Shown one piece after another: positions 1 through 14,674 of a stretch of 64,000 bases of DNA (position 1 is its first letter; each line of letters starts with the position of its first letter). The position numbers were made by a program, and so were the translations under genes. The notes under the pieces were generated by a model. It worked only from the letters and a program-made list of their open reading frames with translations, did not search any database and was not told the DNA's origin. The stretch is from Dehalococcoidia bacterium (lineage in GTDB: Bacteria > Chloroflexota > Dehalococcoidia > Tepidiformales > Tepidiformaceae), in contig JAJDYW010000040.1 in NCBI GenBank assembly GCA_022824925.1, forward strand, positions 1 through 64,000. The letters run 5' to 3'.

Positions 1-419
1 GCCGCGATGACGCTCGCCCCGGGGCATGCGCTCGCCACGGCGATCGCGATCGCCCCGCACCCCGTGCCCACGTCCAGCACCGTCGCGCCGGGATGGCGCG
101 CAAGCTCCGAGACGCCGATCTCGACCAGCAACTCCGTCTCCGGCCGGGGGATGAGCGTGCCCGGCCCCACGAGAAACTCCAGTCCGTGGAATTCGCGCAT
201 GCCCGTGAGGTATGGCGCAGGCTCGCGCCTCAGACGCCGCGCCACGAGCGCGTCCAGTTCCCCGCAAACGCCCTCCGGGACCGGTTCGTCGGCGAAGAAT
301 GCGCTCTGGCTCAGGCCGCTCGCGTGGCGGGTGAGCACTTCCGCTTCCAGTGCGGCGTCGGGGATGCCCGCGGCTTCCAGCTCGGCGCGGACGCGGGCCG
401 CCGCCGCGCGCGCCTTCAC
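1..419 (-). CDS. prmC: Peptide chain release factor N5-glutamine methyltransferase (PrmC/HemK), truncated by window edge
   Basis: Minus-strand translation at the window edge contains [18 protein letters not shown] (class I SAM-MTase motif I); GTG start overlaps the prfA stop; prfA-prmC is a classic gene pair. Confidence 0.85.
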   Translation of the reverse strand, partial: MKARAAAARVRAELEAAGIPDAALEAEVLTRHASGLSQSAFFADEPVPEGVCGELDALVARRLRREPAPYLTGMREFHGLEFLVGPGTLIPRPETELLVEIGVSELARHPGATVLDVGTGCGAIAIAVASACPGASVIA

Positions 420-1495
420 GCCGTCGTGGCCTGCAGGCGCGCCGCCTCTTCCGCCGCCGCCACCGCGTCGATGATGTCGTCGATGTTCCCGTCGAGCCGG
501 TCGGGGATGTTGTGCACCGTGAGCCCGATGCGGTGGTCCGTAATCCGGTCCTGGGGGAAGTTGTACGTCCGGATCTTCTCGCTGCGGTCGCCGCTCCCCA
601 CCTGGCCGCGGCGGTCGGCGGCCAGCTCCGCCTCCTGCTTCTCCTGCTCCATCGCCAGCAGCCGCGAGCGCAGCACGGTCATCGCCTTCGCCCGGTTCTT
701 CAGCTGCGAGCGCTCGTCCTGGCAGACCACCACCTGGCCCGTGGGAAGGTGCGTCAGCCGCACCGCCGTCGCGACCTTGTTCACGTTCTGGCCCCCCGCC
801 CCGGAGGCGTGGAAGATGTCGACGCGCAGGTCCTTGTCGTTGACCTCCACGTCCACGTCCTCCGCCTCGGGCAGGACCGCCACCGTGGCCGTCGAGGTGT
901 GGATGCGGCCCTGCGCCTCCGTCTCGGGCACGCGCTGCACGCGGTGGACGCCGCTCTCGTACTTGAGCCGCGAGAAGGCGCCCTCGCCGGTCACGCTGAA
1001 GATGACCTCCTTGTACCCGCCGATGCCCGTCTCCGAGACGTTCATCACCTGCGTGCGCCACCCGTGGCGCTCGCCGTAGCGGTGGTAGGCGCGGTACAGC
1101 TCCTGCGCGAAGAGGGCCGCCTCCTCGCCCCCCGCCCCCGCCCGGATCTCCATGATCACGTTGCGGCTGTCGCGCTCGTCCTTCGGCAGCAGCGCGCGCA
1201 GGATCTGGTCGTCGAGCGTCGCCAGCCGCCCTTCCGCCTCCGCCACCTCCGACTCGGCCAGCTCGCGCAGCTCCTCGTCCCCCTCGTCGAGCAACTCCTG
1301 CGCCTCGGCGCGGGCCGTCTCCGCCTCCGTGTAGTCGCTCAGCAGCTGCACGATCGACGCGAGTTCGGCGCGCTCCCTGGCGAGCTTCGCGACCTGGTCG
1401 TAGTCGGCCGCGACCTCGGGCCGGCCCATCTCGTCGGTGATCGCGTCGAAGCGAACCCGGATCTCGTCGAGCTTCTGGCGAACGGCCTCGTCCAT
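416..1495 (-). CDS. prfA: Peptide chain release factor 1
   Basis: 359 aa with [18 protein letters not shown] and the GGQ segment [13 protein letters not shown]. Confidence 0.96.
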   Translation of the reverse strand: MDEAVRQKLDEIRVRFDAITDEMGRPEVAADYDQVAKLARERAELASIVQLLSDYTEAETARAEAQELLDEGDEELRELAESEVAEAEGRLATLDDQILRALLPKDERDSRNVIMEIRAGAGGEEAALFAQELYRAYHRYGERHGWRTQVMNVSETGIGGYKEVIFSVTGEGAFSRLKYESGVHRVQRVPETEAQGRIHTSTATVAVLPEAEDVDVEVNDKDLRVDIFHASGAGGQNVNKVATAVRLTHLPTGQVVVCQDERSQLKNRAKAMTVLRSRLLAMEQEKQEAELAADRRGQVGSGDRSEKIRTYNFPQDRITDHRIGLTVHNIPDRLDGNIDDIIDAVAAAEEAARLQATTA

Positions 1496-1546
1496 GCCGC
1501 CTATTGTGCGGGCGCTCCCCCGTTCGCGCTCGGCCCCGCCCCTCCG

Positions 1547-3220
1547 CTAGCTCGTGACCGCCCCCTCGGACGCGCTCGAGACTCCCGCCGCGTACTTCGC
1601 GAAGACGCCCCGCTCGTAGCGCGGCGCCGGCGGCGACCACGCCGCCAGCCGCTGCTGCAGCTCGGCCTCGTCGATCTCCACGTCGAGCCGCCGTGCGTCG
1701 ATGTCGAAGGAGACGATGTCGCCCTCGTGGAGCGCGGCGATGGGGCCGCCAACGGCCGCTTCCGGGGCAACGTGACCCGCCATGAGGCCGTGCGTGGCAC
1801 CGCTGAAGCGCCCGTCCGTGAGCAGCGCCACCGAGTCGCCGAGGCCCTCTCCCACGAGCGCGGCTGTGACGCCCAGCATCTCGCGCATGCCCGGCCCGCC
1901 CTTCGGACCCTCGTAGCGGATGACGACCACGTCGCCCGGCGAGATGCGCCGCTCGGAGACCGCCGCGAAGGCGTCCTCCTCGCGGTCGAAGACGCGGGCG
2001 GGTCCGCGGTGCTGCATGATCTCGTGCCCCGCGACCTTGATCACGCACCCCTCCGGCGCGAGGTTCCCCTTGAGGATGACGAGCCCGCCCGTCGCCTTCA
2101 GGGGCTCGTCCAGCGAGACGATGACATCCTGGCCGGGCGCCTCTTGCGCGTCCGCTGCTTCCTCCTCGATCGTCCGCCCCGTCACCGTCAGCTGGTCGCC
2201 GTGGACCTTCTCGCCCTCCAGCAGGCGCTGGGCGAGCAGGCGCGTGCCGCCCGCGCGGTCCATGTCCAGCGCGACATAACGACCGCCCGGCCGCAGGTCC
2301 CCGATGATCGGCGTGCGCTCGCTGATCTCGTCGAAGTCGTCGATGCCGAGCTCGACCCCGACCTCCCGCGCCATCGCCAGCAGGTGCAGGACCGCGTTCG
2401 TCGAGCCCCCGGTCGAGGCCACGCAGACGATCGCGTTTTCGAAGGCCTCGCGCGTCATCACGTCGCCCGGCAGCTGGCCGCGCGCGAGCACGTCCATCAC
2501 GAGCTGGCCGGCTTCGTAGCCGGCGCTCTGCTTGCGCGGGTCGGTCGCCCCGGACGACCCGCTCCCCATCGGCGAGATGCCGAGGAACTCTATCGCCGTC
2601 GCCATCGTGTTCGCCGTGTACTGCGCGCCGCAGGCCCCCGCCCCGGGGCAGGCCACGTCCTCGAGCGCCGTCAGCTCGTCGTCCGTCATGCTCCCCGCGG
2701 CGTGCCGTCCCACCGCCTCGAACACGTCCTGGATGGTCACGTCCTGGCCTTCGTAGTTGCCCGGCGCGATCGAGCCGCTGTAGAGCACGAGTCCGGGAAC
2801 GCCCAGCCGCGACAGCCCCATCACCCCGCCCGGGATCGTCTTGTCGCAGCCGACGATGACGACGGCGGCGTCGAAGAGGTAGCCCCGTCCGCACAGCTCG
2901 ATGCTGTCCGCCACCACCTCGCGGCTGATGAGCGAGGCCTTCATCCCCTCCGTCCCCATCGCGATGCCGTCGCTGATGGAGACGGTGTTGACCTCCATTG
3001 GCGTCCCGCCGGCCTCGCGGATGCCCCGCATGACCTCCGCCGCCAGCTCGCGCTGGTTGTAGTTGCAGGGCATCGTCCCGATCCAGCTGTGGGCGACCAT
3101 CACGAGCGGTCGCCGCAGGGACTCCGTGTCGTAGCCGACGGACTTGAGCATCGCCCGCGCGGGCGCCCGGTCGGGCCCGTCGACGAGGGTGCGGCTGCGG
3201 TGGCGGGGGTCTAGCGGCAT
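1547..3220 (-). CDS. ilvD: Dihydroxy-acid dehydratase
   Basis: 557 aa; [12 protein letters not shown] and [31 protein letters not shown] motifs. Confidence 0.95.
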   Translation of the reverse strand: MPLDPRHRSRTLVDGPDRAPARAMLKSVGYDTESLRRPLVMVAHSWIGTMPCNYNQRELAAEVMRGIREAGGTPMEVNTVSISDGIAMGTEGMKASLISREVVADSIELCGRGYLFDAAVVIVGCDKTIPGGVMGLSRLGVPGLVLYSGSIAPGNYEGQDVTIQDVFEAVGRHAAGSMTDDELTALEDVACPGAGACGAQYTANTMATAIEFLGISPMGSGSSGATDPRKQSAGYEAGQLVMDVLARGQLPGDVMTREAFENAIVCVASTGGSTNAVLHLLAMAREVGVELGIDDFDEISERTPIIGDLRPGGRYVALDMDRAGGTRLLAQRLLEGEKVHGDQLTVTGRTIEEEAADAQEAPGQDVIVSLDEPLKATGGLVILKGNLAPEGCVIKVAGHEIMQHRGPARVFDREEDAFAAVSERRISPGDVVVIRYEGPKGGPGMREMLGVTAALVGEGLGDSVALLTDGRFSGATHGLMAGHVAPEAAVGGPIAALHEGDIVSFDIDARRLDVEIDEAELQQRLAAWSPPAPRYERGVFAKYAAGVSSASEGAVTS

Positions 3221-3306
3221 GGTCGAACTCCACGATTTCGCGTGAGATTAGCCACGCGAGGGTACGCGCTGGCCGTTTCCCGGGCCAGAACCGCGGGGGT
3301 CTGCCG

Positions 3307-4545
3307 CTACTTGATCGCCGAGTTGGCTGCGACCTCGCGGATCGCTTCGCCGAGGCGGTGCGCGCCTTCCTCGATCTCCTCGATGGGCGTGTAGCTGAAG
3401 GCCAGGCGCAGGTGCTGCGTCGCGTTGCCGTCCGCAAAGAAGTGCGGTCCCGCGCCGACGAGCACGCCCTTCTCGTTCGCCACGCGCTGGACCTCGATGG
3501 CGGAGAGGCCGGGCTGGAGCGCCAGCCAGACGAAGAACCCGCCTTCCGGTCGGAGGTAGCTGACGTACTCGCCGCAGTGCTCCTCGACCGCCGCGCACAG
3601 CCGGTCGAGCTTGCGCCGGTAGATGTCCCGCAGCCGCCCGACGTGCCGGTCGAGGTCGCCGTTCCGGATCATCTCCGCCACGACCCGGCCCAGGTACGGG
3701 CTCGACCCCATGTCGTAGCGCAGCGCGGCCATGCGCGTCGTGAACGTGGGCGGCGCCAGGTTCCAGCCCAGCCGAAGCCCCGTCGCGATGACCTTCGAGA
3801 AGCTCGCCACCTTGATCGCCAGTTCCCCGCCCGAGAGCGAGAACAGTGAGGGCGGCGGCGGCTCGTCGCCGAACCAGAGCTCCCCGTAGGCGTCGTCCTC
3901 CATCAGCAGGACGCGGTGCTCGCGCACGAGTTCCAGCAGCTTTTCGCGCCGCTCCAGCGGCAGGGTCGACCCCACCGGGTTCTGGTGCGTCGGGATGGTG
4001 TAGAGCAGCTTCGCCCGCCGCCCCTCGTCCGCCAGGCGCTTGAGCGCCTCCTCGACCAGGTCGATCCGCAGGCCCTCCTCGTCCATGGGGACTGCCTCGA
4101 TGGTTGCCCCGAACGAGACGAAGGTGCGCAGGCTGCCGGGAAAGGTCGGGCTCTCCACGAGCACCGTGTCGCCCGGGTCGAGAAGCGCCTCGCAGGCGAT
4201 GCCGATCCCCTGCGCCGCGCCCGCGGTCACGATCACGTGCTCGTGCGTCAGCGGGATCCCCTCGATGCCGCTGGAGCGCTCCGCGATCGCCTCGCGCAAC
4301 GGCTGGGGGCCGAAGGTGCCGCCGTACTGCAGCGCCTCCCGGCGCTCCTGGTCGAGCACGGTGCGCGTGGCTCGCAGCAGCTCCTCGCTCGGCAGCGAGG
4401 GCACGTCGGGCAGCCCCCCCGCGAACGAGATGACGGGACGGTCGTCGGGCCGCGCTGCGGCCCACACGCCCGCGCCCATGATCTTCGAGCGGGAGCTGAC
4501 GATCTGTTCGAGGGAGTCCTGGGTCCAGAAGGGTGTGTCGGACAT
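3307..4545 (-). CDS. PLP-dependent aminotransferase (2-aminoadipate transaminase / LysN-like, class I/II fold)
   Basis: MSDTPFWTQDSLEQIVSSRSKIMG... with SFSKVIATGLRLGW PLP-lysine region; start placed at ATG 4545 rather than the longer antisense ORF extension. Confidence 0.85.
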   Translation of the reverse strand: MSDTPFWTQDSLEQIVSSRSKIMGAGVWAAARPDDRPVISFAGGLPDVPSLPSEELLRATRTVLDQERREALQYGGTFGPQPLREAIAERSSGIEGIPLTHEHVIVTAGAAQGIGIACEALLDPGDTVLVESPTFPGSLRTFVSFGATIEAVPMDEEGLRIDLVEEALKRLADEGRRAKLLYTIPTHQNPVGSTLPLERREKLLELVREHRVLLMEDDAYGELWFGDEPPPPSLFSLSGGELAIKVASFSKVIATGLRLGWNLAPPTFTTRMAALRYDMGSSPYLGRVVAEMIRNGDLDRHVGRLRDIYRRKLDRLCAAVEEHCGEYVSYLRPEGGFFVWLALQPGLSAIEVQRVANEKGVLVGAGPHFFADGNATQHLRLAFSYTPIEEIEEGAHRLGEAIREVAANSAIK

Positions 4546-4630
4546 GCCCTCAGTATGGCGGCGCGCGGCCTCAGGGGCGAGGGCCGGCCCCGTTAACGCA
4601 GGCGTAATCGTTACGGGCGACCACGAGCGT

Positions 4631-4779
4631 CCGATCCCGCTATACTTATCGTTCACCCAAGCGTGCGTTGGTGAGGCGCGAGCCTCGCGTGGCGAGGCAG
4701 GGGAAACCGCACCCCGCGCGACGGGTGGCCGCCCACGGCGCGGCCCCCCGCGGGACGAAGCGAACGAGAGGAGTTGCCC
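4631..4779 (+). promoter_or_regulatory. Putative gltB promoter (-10-like TATACT) and GC-rich leader
   Basis: TATACT near 4640 followed by ~130 nt of hairpin-rich leader (GGGGAAACCGCACCCC, GGGTGGCCGCCCAC), then SD GAGAGGAG before ATG 4780. Confidence 0.35.
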
Positions 4780-9325
<4,546 letters not shown>

Positions 9326-9333
<8 letters not shown>

Positions 9334-10762
9334 GACCACGGGCTTCATGGAGTTCCAGCGGCAGGGGCCGCCCAGCCGCCCCGTGGCCGAGCGCGTCACG
9401 GACTGGCTCGAGTACTACGAGGAGATGCCCGCGGTCGAGCTCAACCAGCAGGCCGCGCGCTGCATGGACTGCGGCGTGCCCTTCTGCCACCAGGGCTGCC
9501 CCCTCGGGAACATCATTCCCGACTGGAACGACCTCGTGTATCGCGACCACTGGCGCGCCGCCATCGACCGCCTGCACGCCACGAACAACTTCCCCGAGTT
9601 CACCGGCAGGCTCTGCCCCGCCCCCTGCGAGGCCGCCTGCGTCCTCGGCATCAACGACGACCCCGTCACCATCAAGCAGGTCGAGGTCACCATCATCGAG
9701 CGCGCCTGGCGCGAGGGCTGGATCCACCCCGAGCCGCCGCAGCAGCGCACCGAGCGCCGCGTCGCCGTCATCGGCTCCGGCCCCGCCGGCCTCGCCGCCG
9801 CCCAGCAGCTCCGCCGCGCCGGCCACGACGTCACCCTGTTCGAACGCGACGACCGCATCGGCGGCCTCCTCCGCTACGGCATCCCCGAGTTCAAGATGGA
9901 GAAGCGCTTCATCGACCGCCGCCTCGAGCAGATGGAGGCGGAGGGCGTGGTCTTCCGCCCGGGCGTCAACATCGGCGTCGATGTCGACGCCCGCAACCTC
10001 CTCGACGAGTTCGACGCGATCTGCCTCTCGGGCGGCGCCACTCACTCCCGCGACCTGCCCATACCCGGTCGCGAGCTCGACGGGATCCACCTCGCGATGG
10101 ACTTCCTCACGCCCCAGAACCGCATCCTCGCCGGCGACGATGTCCCCGAGGACGAGGTCATCTCAGCCGCGGGCAAGCGCGTCATCATCCTCGGCGGCGG
10201 CGATACCGGCGCCGACTGCCTCGGCACCGTGCACCGTCACGGCGCCCTCAGCGTGAAGCAGTGGGAGCTCCTCCCCCGCCCGCCCGACACCCGCCCCCCG
10301 GAGACGCCGTGGCCGACGTGGCCCAATATCTTCCGCACCTCCGGCGCCCACCAGGAGGGCGGCGACCGGGACTACAGCATCCTCACGAAGCAGTTCACCG
10401 GTGAGGACGGCCGCCTCACGGCCCTCCACGGCGTGCGTCTCGACTGGGCCCCCGGCGAAGACGGCCGCATGCAGATGACCGAGGTTCCCGGCACCGAGTT
10501 CGAGGAGCCCGTCGATCTCGTCCTGCTCGCCCTCGGCTTCCTCGGCCCCGAGAAGCCGGGCATGCTCGAGCAGCTCGGCGTCGAGCTGACCGAGCGCGGC
10601 AATGTCGCCGCCGACGAGGACAAGATGACGAGCGTCCCCGGTGTCTTCACCGCCGGCGACATGACCCGCGGCCAGTCGCTCATCGTCTGGGCCATCGCCG
10701 AGGGCCGCGCCGCCGCCCGCGGCATCGACCGCTACCTCATGGGCGAAACGTCCCTGCCGTAG
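9326..10762 (+). CDS. gltD: Glutamate synthase small subunit (NADPH)
   Basis: 478 aa; [17 protein letters not shown] FeS motif, [17 protein letters not shown] and GGGDTGADC nucleotide-binding motifs. Confidence 0.95.
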
Positions 10763-10810
10763 GCCAATAGAGCTATACTGCAACTGAATCTAGGTCGGAA
10801 GGGGACGGCC

Positions 10811-11260
10811 TTGTCGGTTCGCGAGTTCCTGAGGCGCCGTTTCCACGGTGCGCCCAAAGGGCGCGCGGTGCCTTTGCGCGCAAGGGTCGGCACTCTCGAC
10901 TCTCTCGATGTCGCGTCGCAGCTCGGCGAGCTCCGCGACATGGAGGACGGCTGGCTGGACGGCGAGGGCCAGGCCCCGCCGAGGCACCTCATCGACTGGC
11001 TCGCGGGCAGTTTCAAGAGCCACTACCCCGATGACGCCGAGCCGCCGTACCTCTATCCCACGGTTGAGGGGGGCGTGCAGGCCGAGTGGAGCCTGGGCAG
11101 CCACGAAGTCAGCCTCCGCTTCCACCCCGATGACCGCACCGGCGAATGGCACGACCTGGCCCTCGACACCGACCGGGAAGAAACGCGCCAGCTTGACCTG
11201 GAGCAGGCCCGGGACTGGGAGTGGTTGGGCGCGCGGGTGGTTCCCTTGGCGGGTCGTTAG
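10811..11260 (+). CDS. Hypothetical protein (149 aa, TTG start)
   Basis: Intact ORF downstream of gltD with upstream TATACT-like element; no family recognised. Confidence 0.6.
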   Translation: MSVREFLRRRFHGAPKGRAVPLRARVGTLDSLDVASQLGELRDMEDGWLDGEGQAPPRHLIDWLAGSFKSHYPDDAEPPYLYPTVEGGVQAEWSLGSHEVSLRFHPDDRTGEWHDLALDTDREETRQLDLEQARDWEWLGARVVPLAGR

Positions 11261-11388
11261 CTCTTGGGCTTAGGCGCCAACGGACGATCCCGGTCGTCGA
11301 AGCGCCCCTTCTCGTCTCGGCCTACCAACCGTTCCTCCGTCTTGCCGTCTCGGTCCGCATCGGTGGGTTCACGCTTTCTTCTTGCCAT
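11257..11388 (-). CDS. Small highly charged protein candidate (43 aa)
   Basis: Manual translation of the minus strand: MARRKREPTDADRDGKTEERLVGRDEKGRFDDRDRPLAPKPKS*; GAGGAA SD-like sequence upstream; not in the supplied ORF track. Confidence 0.45.
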   Translation of the reverse strand: MARRKREPTDADRDGKTEERLVGRDEKGRFDDRDRPLAPKPKS

Positions 11389-11537
11389 GGACGACTTCCT
11401 CGCTCGAATAGTGCAGATGGCAGGGCAGGCCTGAGTCCGTATGCATAGCTCGGTCTGCTGCCGGCCCGCTGTCAGTTACCCGTAAGCGTAGAACGTCCGT
11501 TCGCAGCCAGCAACCCTCGTCGACTGCAGCTCCGGCC

Positions 11538-12560
11538 CTACCCCGCCCGCTCGATGAGGTAGCGCGCTACCGCCGACAGCAGCACGCGCTCGTCCTCGCG
11601 CAGCCCCAGGCTGTCGAGGAGGCTGGCGGCTTCATCGACATAACGCCGGGCGTGCTCCTCCGCCACCGCCTTCACCCCGTCCGCCTCCAGCTGCGCCGAG
11701 ACCGCCTCGATGTCCGCCGCCGGTGGCTCCTCGTGCGCGTACAGCCGCTCGATCGCCGCGTGCGTTCGCGGCTCCGCCAGCGCCGCGATCACCGGCAGCG
11801 TCTTCTTGTGCCGCGCGAGGTCGTTCTGGTTCGACTTCCCCGTGACCGAGGGATCCCCCCAGATGCCGAGGATGTCGTCCCGCACCTGGAACGCCAGCCC
11901 CACCTTGCGGCCCCAGTCGCGGATGCCGTCGCTCTGCGCCGCCGAGGCCCCCGCGAGGATGGCGCCCATCTGCAGCGGCGCCCCGATCAGCGCCCCGGTC
12001 TTCCCCTCCACCATCGCCAGGTACTCGTCGATGGAGACGTCGTTGCGGGGCTCGAAGCTGAGGTCGTTCCACTGGCCGCCGATCATGTCGTTCGTGGCCG
12101 CCAGCAGCGCGTCGAGGGCGGCGATGCGACGGTCGCCGGGCGCGTCCGACTCCGCCAGCGCCCGCAGCGCCCGCACCAGGAGGAAGTCGCCCACGTTGAT
12201 CGCCTGCGCCTCCCCCACGATCCGCCAGATGGTCGGTCGGTGGTGGCGTTCCGCGTCGCGGTCCTGGATCTCGTCGTGGACGAGCGAGAAGTTGTGCACC
12301 AGCTCGACCGCCACGGCGCCGGGCATGCCCTCGGCGGCGGACCCTCCGAGGGCCTCCGCCGCCAGCAGGCAGAGCGCCGGCCGGATGCGCTTCCCGCCGG
12401 TCGTGGCGGGCCGCCCTTCCTCGTCCTCCCATCCCATGACATAACGGGCGGAAGCCGCCAGCCCGCCGGCGTCCGTGCCGACGGCCGCGCGCAGCGCGTC
12501 CTCGAGCGCCTCCAGGTGGGCGGTCAGCGCCGATGGGGGAGAGGCGGCGGCGGTTGTCAT
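11538..12560 (-). CDS. Polyprenyl (geranylgeranyl/farnesyl-type) diphosphate synthase
   Basis: 340 aa; GGKRIRPALCLLAAEAL, LVHNFSLVHDEIQDRD first Asp-rich motif, FQVRDDILGIWGD second Asp-rich motif. Confidence 0.92.
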   Translation of the reverse strand: MTTAAASPPSALTAHLEALEDALRAAVGTDAGGLAASARYVMGWEDEEGRPATTGGKRIRPALCLLAAEALGGSAAEGMPGAVAVELVHNFSLVHDEIQDRDAERHHRPTIWRIVGEAQAINVGDFLLVRALRALAESDAPGDRRIAALDALLAATNDMIGGQWNDLSFEPRNDVSIDEYLAMVEGKTGALIGAPLQMGAILAGASAAQSDGIRDWGRKVGLAFQVRDDILGIWGDPSVTGKSNQNDLARHKKTLPVIAALAEPRTHAAIERLYAHEEPPAADIEAVSAQLEADGVKAVAEEHARRYVDEAASLLDSLGLREDERVLLSAVARYLIERAG

Positions 12561-12584
12561 GGGGATCGCCCGCTGCGAACGGCC

Positions 12585-14525
12585 TCAGGCCGTCGCGAGG
12601 CTCGTCTTCCGGGCGGGACGGCGGTCCTCCAGGACCTCCATCGTCCGCCGCGCGATGCCGTCCCCGTCGAGGTCGTACACCCCGCGGTAGACCTTCTGCG
12701 GGCCGTGGTCGACGATGTCGTCCGGCATCGTCAGGTTCAGCAGGAGCGACTCGGGCAGGCCGTTGTCGGCGAGCAGCGCCAGGACCGCCTCCCCGAAGCC
12801 CCCCGCGCGCACGTTCTCCTCGGCCGTGATGATGCCGCCCGTCTCGCGCGCGGCCGCCAGGATCATCTCCTCGTCGAGCGGCTTCGCGAAGCGCGCGTTG
12901 ATGACCCGCGCGTCGATTCCCTCGCTCGCGAGCAGGTCGCCCGCCTTCGCGCACTCGATAACGGAAGCGCCGAACCCGATCAGGGTCACGTCGCGGCCGT
13001 CGCGCAGCAGCTCCGCCTGCCCCACCGGGATCTTCTGCATCGGCTGGTCCGTGGGCGCCCCGGGACCGGCCCCGCGCGGGTAGCGCACGGAGAACGGCAT
13101 GTCGTGCGCCACCGCCGTGCAGAGCAGGTCGCGCAGCTCCGCCTCGTCCTTGGGCGCGCTCACCACCATGTTGGGCAGGCAGCGCATGTAGGACGTGTCG
13201 ATGAAGCCCTGGTGCGTCTTGCCGTCGTCGCCGACGAACCCCGCGCGGTCCAGCGCGAAGATGACCGGCAGCTTCTGTACCACGATGTCGTGCACGATGG
13301 AGTCGAACCCGCGCTGCAGGAAGGTCGAGTAGATGGCGGCGATGGGACGCATCCCCTGCGTCGCCAGCCCCGCCGCGAACGTGACCCCGTGCTGCTCGGC
13401 GATGCCCACGTCGAAAACGCGCTCGGGGTGCTTCTTCTGCGTGGCCGCGAGGCCCGTCCCCTCGAGCATGGCCGCGGTGATCGCGACCACCCGCGGATCC
13501 TGCTCGATGAGCTCGTCCACGGCCTGCGCGAACACCTGGCTGTACGTGGGCGGCGCCTTCGGCGCGTCGGGCGCCGGCGCCTCCTTCAGCCAGAAGGTGC
13601 CGCTGTGGCTCTTTACCGGGTCCGCCGCCGCCTCCGGGATGCCGTGACCCTTGTTGGTCAGGATGTGAAGCAGCACGGGCTTGCCCCGCACCTTCTTCAC
13701 CGCGGAGAGCGTCGCTTCCAGCTCGCCGAGGTTGTGGCCGTCGATGGGCCCGTAGTAGTCGAAGCCGAACTGCTCCCAGAAGCTTGCCGGCACGATCAGG
13801 TCGCGCATGCTCGATTGCACGCGCTGCGCCCCCTGCCAGACGTCCCTCGCCAGGTTCCGCCCGATGGGGAACTGCTCCACCAGGCCGTCGATGCGGCCCT
13901 CGATCTCCTGCTTCACCCGCCGGTAGTGGGGCTCGATGCGCAGCTTGTTCACGTTCCGGCTGAGCGCCCCCACGTTCGGCGAGATCGACATCGAGTTGTC
14001 GTTCAGGATGACGATCAGGTTGGTGCCGAGGTGGCCGGCGTGGTTGAGCCCCTCGAAGGCCATGCCCGCCGTCATCGCGCCGTCGCCGATCACGGCGATG
14101 ACGTGGTGGTCCTCGCCGCGCAGGTCGCGCGCCGCGGCCATGCCCGTCGCCGCCGAGATGGACGTGCCCGCATGGCCCGCCCCGAAGAGGTCGTGCGGGC
14201 TCTCGTTGCGGTCGGCGAACCCCGAGAGCCCCTCGTACTGGCGGATGGTGTCCATCTGCTCGCGGCGCCCGGTCACCATCTTGTGGACGTACACCTGATG
14301 GCTCACGTCCCAGAGCATGCGGTCGGTGGGCGAATCGAACTGCCGGTGCAGCGCCAGCGTCAGCTCCACGACGCCCAGGTTCGACGCGAGGTGTCCGCCG
14401 CCCCCGATCCCCTGGATCGTGGCGACCAGCTCCTCGCGGATCTCCACCGCCAGCTGCTCGATCTCCTCCGATGAGAGACCGCGCAGGTCGGCGGGAGAAT
14501 TGATCTTGTCAAGCAAAAGGCCCAT
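12585..14525 (-). CDS. dxs: 1-deoxy-D-xylulose-5-phosphate synthase
   Basis: 646 aa; GHAGTSISAATGMAAARD, VIGDGAMTAGMAFEGLNHAG and ALDRAGFVGDDGKTHQG motifs. Confidence 0.96.
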   Translation of the reverse strand: MGLLLDKINSPADLRGLSSEEIEQLAVEIREELVATIQGIGGGGHLASNLGVVELTLALHRQFDSPTDRMLWDVSHQVYVHKMVTGRREQMDTIRQYEGLSGFADRNESPHDLFGAGHAGTSISAATGMAAARDLRGEDHHVIAVIGDGAMTAGMAFEGLNHAGHLGTNLIVILNDNSMSISPNVGALSRNVNKLRIEPHYRRVKQEIEGRIDGLVEQFPIGRNLARDVWQGAQRVQSSMRDLIVPASFWEQFGFDYYGPIDGHNLGELEATLSAVKKVRGKPVLLHILTNKGHGIPEAAADPVKSHSGTFWLKEAPAPDAPKAPPTYSQVFAQAVDELIEQDPRVVAITAAMLEGTGLAATQKKHPERVFDVGIAEQHGVTFAAGLATQGMRPIAAIYSTFLQRGFDSIVHDIVVQKLPVIFALDRAGFVGDDGKTHQGFIDTSYMRCLPNMVVSAPKDEAELRDLLCTAVAHDMPFSVRYPRGAGPGAPTDQPMQKIPVGQAELLRDGRDVTLIGFGASVIECAKAGDLLASEGIDARVINARFAKPLDEEMILAAARETGGIITAEENVRAGGFGEAVLALLADNGLPESLLLNLTMPDDIVDHGPQKVYRGVYDLDGDGIARRTMEVLEDRRPARKTSLATA

Positions 14526-14543
14526 GGCAAGCCTCCTCGAAGC

Positions 14544-14576
14544 CCGTGGATCGAGTAAAACAGGTGCGATCCACGG
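14544..14576 (-). promoter_or_regulatory. Perfect 10-bp hairpin in the dxs 5' leader
   Basis: CCGTGGATCG (14544-14553) / CGATCCACGG (14567-14576), 13-nt loop, directly upstream of the dxs SD. Confidence 0.6.
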
Positions 14577-14622
14577 TTGCAGTCAGAGCGCTTACGTGCG
14601 ACCGCCGACCGCGACTCGCTGA

Positions 14623-14652
14623 CATATACGCGAGGCGAAGGCAGAAGGTCAA
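14623..14652 (-). promoter_or_regulatory. Putative sigma70-type promoter of dxs
   Basis: Minus strand TTGACC - 18 nt - TATATG. Confidence 0.5.
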
Positions 14653-14674
14653 GATAACGTTAAGGCGAGAAAAT

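Noticed and set aside
350-3214. 954-aa plus-strand ORF and similar long ORFs such as 6403-9399 (-), 29262-32108 (-), 33167-35098 (-), 11652-14474 (+)
   Set aside because: Antisense to confidently identified genes (prfA/ilvD, gltB, ppdK, CARDB protein, dxs). Compositions are biased (Arg/Ala/Gly/Val/Leu-rich) as expected from high-GC shadow frames.
4648-4770. Definite glutamine riboswitch call upstream of gltB
   Set aside because: Terminal strands look similar, but the conserved GGAAGUAGG-type core was not found by eye; kept only as a low-interest finding.
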